From the NCBI GenBank assembly GCA_002450895.1, contig DKAR01000044.1, forward strand, positions 1 to 21,271: DNA of 21,271 nucleotides. Reading direction: 5' to 3'. The notes under the pieces are model-generated. The model made no database searches, was not told where the DNA came from, and saw only the letters and a program-made list of their open reading frames with translations. The DNA comes from Proteobacteria bacterium UBA6921 (GTDB taxonomy: Bacteria; Pseudomonadota; Gammaproteobacteria; SG8-11). Positions within the stretch are counted from its first letter, which is position 1; each line of letters starts with the position of its first letter. A program made the position numbers and the translations under genes. This document shows positions 1-6,930 of this stretch, piece by piece.

Positions 1-60
1 GCCGCGCGCGGTATTCCAGTGGCGAAAGCGACCCGCGAAAGTGAGTGGTGCCGGATTCAG
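1..60 (-). pseudogene. Fragment of a second SoxB-like/5'-nucleotidase gene (cut by window edge)
   Basis: Bases 1-60 match bases 4347-4406, inside the intact SoxB-like gene, at 54 of 60 positions with no gap. Read on the minus strand the fragment keeps the frame and encodes a 20-residue piece equivalent to residues 559-578 of the intact protein, with only three residue changes. The match stops abruptly at 60/61, so the part that would encode the N-terminal two thirds is absent here. The C-terminal remainder may continue to the left of the window. No start codon or upstream gene body exists, so this is annotated as a truncated paralogue remnant. Confidence 0.75.
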
Positions 61-182
61 GAGTCGTTTGATAAACGTTGGTCTTCGAGTCGCCCTCAAT
101 ATGCAAAGATAGTCCAAGACAGCTTCCGCTTTAAAGAATGTCGTGGTTCGCAGAAAGCCACGTTCTGAACTGCCTTTCCTCT

Positions 183-1625
183 CTAGAGTGTCTTTAGGAA
201 TTCCAGCAGCGCTCGTTTATCGGTTTCCGATAGCTGTGTACCGTACTCATGGCCGGCATTGCCATTGCCGCGCTGCTGTGTTTCAAAACGAAAGCCATGG
301 GCTTCCGCATCGGGCCCGAGAGAAACAAACCCAACTTTTTCCGAATCGATCACATTGTACCCTCGGTAGAAAACTTTCGGACGTTGCGCAGGCGGCGTGA
401 GCAAGTCATACAGGGTGGGCACCGCGCCGTTGTGCAGATACGGCGCGACTAACCAGACGCCAAACAGCGGCCGCGCAACATATCCCTGCGCACCCTGCAA
501 CTCCGCATTCTCCATTCCCAGGAACGATGTCACGCGATTCATACGCGCCGCATCCTTGGGCTGCCATGTGCGAACGTGTTCCTCGTCCGTTCCCACTTCC
601 TCGGTGGGAATCGCGCTGCCTGTCCGCGGACCTCCGCGCGCGTGGCAGGTGGCGCAATTATCAGTAAACAGCGCGGCGCCGCGCGCGACTTGTTTTTGGT
701 TTAGCGGCCCGGGAAAAACTGGCGGCGGCAAATCGCTGAGGAGTCGCTCGAGCCAGTGATTGTTGGTGTTGAAATCGCCAAACGGCAAAGCGCCGGTTCC
801 CAGTGCAGAACTCGCGACAACAGTAGCCACGCTGTGCGCTTCTCCCCCGGAATGAATCAAGTGCCCGGATCGCTCACCAAGACGCCAAAGTGCCGGGAAA
901 TCTGTGTTTCCAACCGTGTCGTCCCACGCAGTTTGTGTAAGTACATATTTTGGCAGATTAAAGGCGTCGTCACGCCCGGGTCCCCACGCGGGCTTGTTGT
1001 CCATCCACGCCATTTGCCCTGCCGCGACATGTAACCCAAATCTCGTCATTGGAATCAAAATGGCTCGATAGAAAATTTGATCGATCCAGTCGAGGTCAAA
1101 ACGCTTGTTCAACGCCGGCATCAACACCGAACTACTGAACCGCGGATCATTGGCCGTTGCAAACAAAAACCGAAACAACCCCTGCAGATCTACGCTGTGT
1201 CCTGCTCCGCCAAATGCGAAGCGCGGCGGTTCCTTAGCACTCATTCGATAAACAGTCGTGTGGCAAAGCGCGCAATTTACTGTCACGCGTGGGTAACCCA
1301 GCTGTTTGATGGAGAAGCCGACCGGCAATGGTTTATCTGCTTCCCATGCCAGACCGAAAGCAGCGTAACTGTTTGGGATAGTTCTGCTGTTTCCCCACCC
1401 GAGTCTTGCGGCGTGCTCGAGCACGTCGGGAAACACTTCGGGTAATACCGCAAAGAGAGGATAGGGAATTCCGGCTAACCATTCCGCACCAAGCGATCCG
1501 TACTTGAACCGTTCAAGGTCGTCGTCGAAAGTCTGTTCGGTGCTGCGATAGAACTTCCAAGCGCCAAGTACTATCAAAAGCAACAGCGCCATTAAAACAA
1601 AACTTTTCCGTTTCAACCGCACCAT
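183..1625 (-). CDS. Membrane-anchored di-haem c-type cytochrome (RoxA/MauG-like)
   Basis: This 480-aa protein has an N-terminal membrane anchor (residues 8-25) and two covalent haem c motifs, CALCH (118-122) and CATCH (324-328). A C-terminal PYLHNGAVPTL segment (395-405) is of the type seen in MauG, di-haem peroxidases and RoxA-like rubber oxygenases. It should sit on the periplasmic face and do electron transfer, peroxidase or oxygenase chemistry; the substrate cannot be told. RoxA proteins are longer (roughly 650-700 aa from memory), so orthology is not claimed. The ATG at 1625 is chosen because GGGAG lies 6 nt upstream and the basic-then-hydrophobic N-terminus starts there. The frame is open further, back to a GTG at 1982, but that extension runs through the NamZ remnant. 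It is flanked on both sides by gene fragments, which suggests arrival by rearrangement. Confidence 0.8.
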   Translation of the reverse strand: MVRLKRKSFVLMALLLLIVLGAWKFYRSTEQTFDDDLERFKYGSLGAEWLAGIPYPLFAVLPEVFPDVLEHAARLGWGNSRTIPNSYAAFGLAWEADKPLPVGFSIKQLGYPRVTVNCALCHTTVYRMSAKEPPRFAFGGAGHSVDLQGLFRFLFATANDPRFSSSVLMPALNKRFDLDWIDQIFYRAILIPMTRFGLHVAAGQMAWMDNKPAWGPGRDDAFNLPKYVLTQTAWDDTVGNTDFPALWRLGERSGHLIHSGGEAHSVATVVASSALGTGALPFGDFNTNNHWLERLLSDLPPPVFPGPLNQKQVARGAALFTDNCATCHARGGPRTGSAIPTEEVGTDEEHVRTWQPKDAARMNRVTSFLGMENAELQGAQGYVARPLFGVWLVAPYLHNGAVPTLYDLLTPPAQRPKVFYRGYNVIDSEKVGFVSLGPDAEAHGFRFETQQRGNGNAGHEYGTQLSETDKRALLEFLKTL

Positions 1626-1860
1626 TCGTGGCTCCCAATGCCGTGAATTTTCTGATGAAAGATGCTCGTGAGTTGCTGGAGAGTTTAGCAGCCCGCGTAG
1701 TTGATTGAACGCCCGGGTGTGGTCCGCGACATATCCGGCGCAATTTCGGTGCAGTGTGAGCACTGCCTGTTGCTCCTGAGTTTTTATCAGAACAAAGCGC
1801 GCCTGCGGCCGCACCATCGCTTCGCAAAAGGCCAAGGCACCGTTGCAATCGTTTGGGAAG

Positions 1861-2018
1861 TCGGGATAGCACTGTCGAATCGCTTTGATGAACGGCAGCG
1901 TTAATCGGAACGGTTTGAAGGCGTTTGGGTCGTAGCCCGGGAAATCGGTGTGAACCTGGAAGACATGGCACAGCTTGCCCACGTGTTTGTGAAACGTATG
2001 CTGAAATCAATTTTGCAG
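1861..2018 (-). pseudogene. Fragment of a second DUF1343/NamZ gene
   Basis: Bases 1861 to about 2006 align without gaps to 7121 to about 7266 of the intact NamZ gene at roughly 83 percent identity by eye. A 5-nt length difference follows, then a few more matching bases to 2018. The encoded piece corresponds to NamZ residues about 290-340, including the strongly conserved FQVHTDFPGYDPNAF stretch, and differs at only a few residues although some 25 bases differ. Thus most changes are synonymous. The 5-nt insertion near 2006-2013 breaks the upstream frame, and both gene ends are missing, so it is a pseudogene. On its 3' side the same frame stays open into the cytochrome gene, giving a misleading 599-codon frame. 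Confidence 0.8.
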
Positions 2019-2432
2019 TAGCGGCTTTTGTAGGACTGTAAGCGGCAACACACTACAGCATCGCAACGCGCCTCACTGAATAGTTCTTACAGGCACTCAG
2101 AAGCATTCTCGGTGTCATGACTCCAGAGGTATAATTGTCGCGTATTCGGAATTCCACTTTTGAACTACTACTCGAAAGTCAACGGCTCCGCAGTTCTAAT
2201 TGCCATGTTACAAACTCCCTTGTCGATATGGGTAACGAATTCCGAACTTGCGGGATATCGCGACATCATTGTTGACGCCGGAGTCGGCTACAGCACACTC
2301 TTGTTAATCTTGTAAGTCGGTTTACTGAAACAGTCCGACAAAGATGCTCTTAGGCAGTTTCTTAAAAAGAAATGGCACTATCCGATGGAATTCCTTCAGC
2401 GTTACTTCAGTTTTTCTTGATATCTTCGCCCG
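2019..2432. other. Spacer with a start-less open frame
   Basis: This 414-base AT-rich spacer separates the NamZ remnant from the glycosyltransferase. On the plus strand a frame is open from just after a TGA (2118-2120) to a TAA at 2313-2315. It reads like a hydrophobic protein segment (for example SAVLIAMLQTPLSIWV), but it has no convincing start; its only ATG (2205) would give 36 aa with no Shine-Dalgarno. It may be a decayed membrane-protein gene. A TATAAT hexamer occurs at 2130-2135 without a recognisable -35 partner. No RNA gene, repeat or clear terminator was seen. Confidence 0.35.
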
Positions 2433-3416
2433 ATGAAAGTCTCTGTAATTATGTCCGCGTACAATTGTGAAAAATACATTGCGGATGCCATTCAATCTGT
2501 GCTGGACCAGACCGAGCGTGATCTGGAACTAATCGTCGTTGACGATGGTTCTACAGACAGAACGCTCGAAATTGCTGTTGCGATGGCGCGTTGCGATAAA
2601 CGTATTCAGGTTTTAACGCAAAAAAACTCTGGAACACCTTCCGTCGGGCGCAACCGTGGTATTCGAGCGGCGCGTGGAGAATTCATTTGCTTTCTGGATG
2701 CAGACGATCTTTATCATCAACAAAAGATAGAGCGCGAGCTAACTGCTTTTTCTCGCTTCCCGACCTTGGATGTTGTGTTTGGCGATCTCGCCTGGTTTGA
2801 AGACGGAAAATTCGACCCGTCTTCAGCTACAGGGCGACTTCACGAAGTTGGAGTACTGTCGAACGCCAAAGAGCACCTGGAGAATTCCGGCGACAAAATG
2901 TTCCTGTGCCGGAGCTCTTTCTTTTCCTTTATGTCTACTCGGGTCACTTCGGTAACGACGCAAACTGTAATGATCCGTGCTTCCCGATTGCATCGCGAGG
3001 CGACGTGGTTTCGTGAGGATTGGTCGATTGGCGAGGATATTGATCTTTGGTTCCGCCTCGCCATCGATGGGAGACTCTGTTTTATCAATGAAGTACTGGC
3101 TTACTATCGGCAACACCCCAACAGCCTGATGAAGAACTCGGAAGGCGCGCTGTTAGGATTTATACGAACCCACAGTGCAAATCTGGAGCGAGCCAAGAGA
3201 ACGCTGTCTCGCGGCGATCTTCGCATCATGCAATCGCGATTGGCGAATCAATTCTTTCACTTGGGATACCTTTGTTTCGCCCAAGGCCGTATGACAGAAG
3301 CACGCACAAATTATCGTCGCGCCCGTGAGCTATCATCCGACGTCAATCCCCGCCTAAGCATCCTGAAAACCTACGTTCCGTTTCCAATTATTCAAGCGAT
3401 CAGATCCTTTTGCTAG
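2433..3416 (+). CDS. Family 2 glycosyltransferase (GT-A fold)
   Basis: This 327-aa cytoplasmic enzyme is expected to move a sugar from a nucleotide-sugar donor to an acceptor, usually in surface polysaccharide assembly. The N-terminal GT2 domain (about residues 1-220) has the opening KVSVIMSAYN, the nucleotide-binding VVDDGSTD (35-42), GRNRGIRAARGE (72-83) and the metal-binding DAD (89-91). The later segment GEDIDLWFRLA supplies the usual acidic region near the acceptor site. Residues about 270-297 resemble a single TPR-like helix pair. It is the only plus-strand gene in the left region and has no polysaccharide genes beside it, so its pathway is unknown. No good Shine-Dalgarno precedes the ATG; the start is chosen because the family's N-terminal beta strand begins immediately. 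Base composition is poorer in GC than in the genes to the right. Confidence 0.9.
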   Translation: MKVSVIMSAYNCEKYIADAIQSVLDQTERDLELIVVDDGSTDRTLEIAVAMARCDKRIQVLTQKNSGTPSVGRNRGIRAARGEFICFLDADDLYHQQKIERELTAFSRFPTLDVVFGDLAWFEDGKFDPSSATGRLHEVGVLSNAKEHLENSGDKMFLCRSSFFSFMSTRVTSVTTQTVMIRASRLHREATWFREDWSIGEDIDLWFRLAIDGRLCFINEVLAYYRQHPNSLMKNSEGALLGFIRTHSANLERAKRTLSRGDLRIMQSRLANQFFHLGYLCFAQGRMTEARTNYRRARELSSDVNPRLSILKTYVPFPIIQAIRSFC

Positions 3417-3785
3417 ATGTTTCAAAATTGATTCCCCTTCCGGTCAATCTAAAACTCTTCCCAAGGCGCCATTTCTGCTCTAGCCACGGCGATTTTTACC
3501 TGCCTTGCAACTTTTACAAAACCAAGTAACGCGACTTTCACCGAAACGGAAATTGACTCCATTCGTTTGGTCAGAAAGGATCGGAACGGTCACAGGTTAG
3601 ACACTCTCGCGAACAAGTATGCAACTTCAGAAAAGGGAGAGATTTATTTTTGGACCGACGCAGACCTTCCCGCGATACAAAGTTTGCCTCGGTAATTGCC
3701 GCATAGCAGACGTTGAGTCTCGCTGTACTCCAGATCGAGCCTCGGCATCCTGAACTCAAATCAATGGCGAACCTCATGCTTAAGC
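3417..3785. other. Spacer with a possible decayed gene
   Basis: On the plus strand a frame is open for 80 codons, from after the TAA at 3450-3452 to a TAA at 3693-3695. It has no ATG, GTG or TTG start in a useful place. Its translation begins with a signal-peptide-like stretch (SALATAIFTCLATFT), continues with a hydrophilic, protein-like sequence, and ends IQSLPR. It could be the 3' end of a broken gene or chance. No RNA gene or repeat was seen. The end of this spacer adjoins the terminator of the SoxB-like gene. Confidence 0.3.
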
Positions 3786-3814
3786 AAAAAAAGAGCCCGG
3801 GGGTATACCGGGCT
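3786..3814 (-). terminator. Rho-independent terminator of the SoxB-like gene
   Basis: Read on the minus strand, the 7-bp stem AGCCCGG/CCGGGCT with a 7-nt loop is followed, after one C, by seven consecutive T. The stem arms are 3794-3800 and 3808-3814 and the T tract is 3786-3792. It lies about 50 bases downstream of the stop codon at 3864. Confidence 0.85.
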
Positions 3815-3863
3815 GTGAATATTTTATTGAACGACTATTCCCGTCGTTGCCGCCGCGAATGAA

Positions 3864-6080
3864 TTAAAGTGCTGGGCACGTCGCGGCCGATGCGCCTTTT
3901 GCGGGCTGGATCATTTTGAAGTTGTAGCCCGGTGGGTTAATTGTGGGTAAGCGCTTCACCGTCAGCCGATGGATTGGCAGGTTCGCTTCCGTCACTACGC
4001 CACCGAGATTTTCGCGCAAATACTTGACCACGGCCTCGGTTACGTCCATCACGTCCAAGCTGTCTGGCAGGTTACTTGGCGCACCAGGCCCGGCGACTTG
4101 GACGAATCCCGTCCCGTCCGCTTTCTCAACTTGAATCGTGCGACCTCGGCAAGGGTTACAGTTGTTGATCGTCGTTTTGTCGTCCGCGTACCAGTATCCG
4201 GTCACCGTGTAGCCATCATGCGGCGTATCGGCCTTGTCACCAGACAAACACTTCTGAAATGTCGGGTTAGCGACGCCATTGATCGTTGCGCGATTGTCAT
4301 AGATGTCGAATTCGTCAATCGCAACACCTTTAACCTTGATGTTGGTGCCGCGCGCGGTATTCCAGGGGCGAAAGCGATCTGCGAAAGTCAGTGGTGTTGG
4401 ATTCAGCGGCGTAGCTCCGGTGAAGCCGCTGCAACCGTCAACATCATAGTTAACGCCACTGTACGCAAACATCCAGCCGCCGGTCCACAGTGCCGGGTCG
4501 GAATGAAAGGTGCCGCCAATTGACTGCTCGATCGCGAATTTTAAGTCGGCGCCGCAGGCCTTGTCGGTCCGACCGAGTTTGGCGGCAATGGGTATGTAGT
4601 GATAAATATCTTCCATGGTGATTGCGCCACCGGCGAGAACGTGCGTGCCATACCGGAAACCTCGCAACGATGATGCCTGTGCTTGACCGATTGCGGCCAT
4701 GGCGTCGGCGATGAGGTCGTGTGACGTGCCTTCAACCACGCCGGGCATGTCTTCATCGACAAAATTGGAGCGATGCAAACCGACCTGCGTCGTTGCGATA
4801 ATCTCATCAACGGGACGCATCAGCATCGTCGTATTGCCGCCCACTGTCACGGTCTGTCCGGGAACAAAGGTGCCGGTAACGAATGGTGCACGCACCTCTG
4901 CAACTTTGGCTGCGATTTTCGAATTTTCGACAATGCTGTCATTGATAATGTGTTGCTTGAATTTCCATTGTGTGACCTTGCTCTTTTTCAGATGCAGGTT
5001 TAGCTGACCGACCACGGTGCCGTCCTGACCTTCCTCGACGATCAGCGTATGCGTACCATCCGTGTGAACAACGTCGATGGGCTCCGTGGTGCGTTCATGC
5101 ATGTCGGAATTGAGAATAACGTCCGGCGCCGGAGAGAGCGTTTCCGCAATCTGAATATCGCGTGACATCTCCATTTCGGACATCATCACGACCAAATCAA
5201 CCTTTTCGATGTTACGGAGTGCGTCGACAAAGCAGGGCACTTCGGTTTTGCCGTCGGTGAACATGTAATTGAGCGTGACCGACGTACCCACGGCGGCAAT
5301 TGCTCGTGCAGTGGTCATTCCCAAAAGCCCGACCTTGATGCGGCCGATCTGCTTGATTACGTAAGTCGGTAGAACGCGCTTTAATGGCCGCTGTACGGTG
5401 GTCGTTACACCGTTCGCATCGGTGGACGTATACGCCGCTTTCACTCCACAAACAGCGGTGTCATCAAACTGATTGGTGTAATACAAATTGGAACTGAGTG
5501 CATTCCAGTTCGCCAACGGCGCTTTGGTCTCGTTGCCCTTAAACGTCTCCTCAAAACGAGCTGTTCCATAAAGGAAATCCCAGTTTCCCGGCGCGTGAGC
5601 TGCGAATCCGAAATTGTTCAATACATCGATCATTGCCTGGCCACGCGAAAAAAGTGCCTCGCCAGAACCTTGAACGGTATCGCCCGTGTTGAGCAACAGG
5701 GAATGGTCAGCGCCGTCTTCAATGGATGCTGCGCGAATTTCTTGAATCTTCGTATACATGCGGGCCACGCCGCCTTCCATGCTTTGGCCAATTGCGTCGC
5801 TACGCAGGTTATAGCGAGGCAATAGATGGCCGTGAATGTCGCCCGTGTGGATTAGCGTGATATCACCCGTTCCAGATTCCATCCGACTTCCGGCATCTGA
5901 AACAATCCCTTGATTGGGCACGCTCGATGCGTCGGCGGTATCGTTCGATGTCGTGTCAATGCAACCCGAGCTAAGGAATGCGAATACTGCGATCCCAATT
6001 GCAGAACATGCTATCCGACGCTTGTTCGTGTACGACTGCGGAAACATCGGAAACATCAACAACGCATTTTGTTGCGACAT
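3864..6080 (-). CDS. SoxB-like / 5'-nucleotidase-family metallophosphoesterase lipoprotein
   Basis: This 738-aa envelope lipoprotein has a signal with lipobox LSSGC (Cys40). It carries an N-terminal calcineurin-type domain: DIHGH (81-85), GDTVQG (133-138), GNWDF (165-169), SEMEMSRD (301-308), NSDMHE (324-329). A 5'-nucleotidase C-terminal domain follows, with GGAIT (484-488) and a TGGW segment (533-536). GDTVQGS-EALFSRGQAM and GNWDFLYG resemble the thiosulfohydrolase SoxB more than classic 5'-nucleotidases. Compared with E. coli UshA, the catalytic His is Trp167, and two metal-ligand His positions appear as Glu302 and Asp326. Hydrolysis of nucleotides or a sulfur ester is therefore uncertain. 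The ATG at 6080 is preceded by AAAGGAGG (6087-6094) at 6 nt, which fixes the start. The gene is monocistronic with its own terminator, and no other sox gene is visible. A fragment of a paralogue sits at 1-60. Confidence 0.85.
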   Translation of the reverse strand: MSQQNALLMFPMFPQSYTNKRRIACSAIGIAVFAFLSSGCIDTTSNDTADASSVPNQGIVSDAGSRMESGTGDITLIHTGDIHGHLLPRYNLRSDAIGQSMEGGVARMYTKIQEIRAASIEDGADHSLLLNTGDTVQGSGEALFSRGQAMIDVLNNFGFAAHAPGNWDFLYGTARFEETFKGNETKAPLANWNALSSNLYYTNQFDDTAVCGVKAAYTSTDANGVTTTVQRPLKRVLPTYVIKQIGRIKVGLLGMTTARAIAAVGTSVTLNYMFTDGKTEVPCFVDALRNIEKVDLVVMMSEMEMSRDIQIAETLSPAPDVILNSDMHERTTEPIDVVHTDGTHTLIVEEGQDGTVVGQLNLHLKKSKVTQWKFKQHIINDSIVENSKIAAKVAEVRAPFVTGTFVPGQTVTVGGNTTMLMRPVDEIIATTQVGLHRSNFVDEDMPGVVEGTSHDLIADAMAAIGQAQASSLRGFRYGTHVLAGGAITMEDIYHYIPIAAKLGRTDKACGADLKFAIEQSIGGTFHSDPALWTGGWMFAYSGVNYDVDGCSGFTGATPLNPTPLTFADRFRPWNTARGTNIKVKGVAIDEFDIYDNRATINGVANPTFQKCLSGDKADTPHDGYTVTGYWYADDKTTINNCNPCRGRTIQVEKADGTGFVQVAGPGAPSNLPDSLDVMDVTEAVVKYLRENLGGVVTEANLPIHRLTVKRLPTINPPGYNFKMIQPAKGASAATCPAL

Positions 6081-6930
6081 CGAGAGCCTCCTTTCTACTT
6101 GCGCGGACGAATGTTCGCGTGATGTGCGGCTACGATAGGCGCGTCATTTGGTCGCCCACAAGAATCAGTTCCTCAATCCAGTTGGCAATTTGAGAATCGT
6201 ACTGGCGGCAAGGACATTCTCTAATCACCTAACTCAATATTCGAATGAGGATGAAGTCATGCAATTCCATATATTGAGTCACGACTTCAGCTTTCAGTTG
6301 AACACGCGTTGAAAATCAACAAAGTTCATCGTCCCTATGAAGGTGTAGAAGGTAGTCAGTTGAATACTGAAGTTGACTCTTGAATTGTTGCGTCGGCATG
6401 AAACGCAACTCGATCTATCAAGCGCGCGGTAGTTTGTTTTTTATGTTTCACAAACTCAAAACGTCTAGATTGACCAATGGATCAATTAAGTTGCGAAAAA
6501 TGTGATTTTTTGCGCAGTATCGTGGATGCACTAAGTGTCTCGAAGTTGTTAGTTCTACTGTCTGTCTCTTGTCGTGCGCATTTATGTAACCGAACATCCC
6601 AACAGAAACATTTGAGACAGACAACCGCACAACGCTGCGAAATGTCGATATCGCTATGCGAACATCGGATTCCTCTTCTTTTAGAGGCGCATCAATTACG
6701 TTTCGCGAACCAGATAGAAAGAGTTGCAAAAGCGCTTGGGGCTAGCGACCTTGATTCCGCAGTGTCTATTTGTCGACAAATGCCGAGGAAGAATATCGCC
6801 GATTTCTGGCAATCAATGGATTGGATGGAAGAACACCCTGTTCCGTTTGAGTCAAAAGAAACGCTACCGGCGCATTGCTCTCAAACACTCAAAGCTTTTG
6901 AGATCGCAATTTTGGCCAAACCGTCGAAGA
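6081..6930. other. Long AT-rich spacer upstream of the SoxB-like gene
   Basis: The leader and presumed promoter of the minus-strand SoxB-like gene lie at the left end; only weak -10/-35 candidates are visible. Interlocking inverted repeats lie at 6232-6289. A 32-codon minus-strand frame (GTG 6228 to TAG 6130) reads like a protein C-terminus but has no ribosome site. At 6477-6930 a plus-strand frame stays open and runs on into the 3' end of the NamZ gene. A minus-strand frame over 6448-6729 is equally plausible, so neither is called as a gene. The whole stretch may be decayed coding DNA. Confidence 0.4.

Noticed and set aside
1..168. Plus-strand frame open from the left edge to TGA 166-168
   Set aside because: Its first 60 bases are antisense to the SoxB-like remnant; the rest is too short to support a gene, although 61-165 reads plausibly.
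1626..1982. N-terminal extension making the cytochrome 599 aa
   Set aside because: The extension is a NamZ gene remnant plus unrelated sequence, starts with GTG, and precedes a good membrane-anchor start at 1625 with GGGAG in front.
2130..2135. TATAAT as a promoter -10
   Set aside because: No acceptable -35 element at 16-18 bases upstream and no gene start nearby.
3571..3777. Minus-strand 68-codon frame downstream of the glycosyltransferase
   Set aside because: No ribosome site or recognisable sequence, and it overlaps a more protein-like plus-strand frame.
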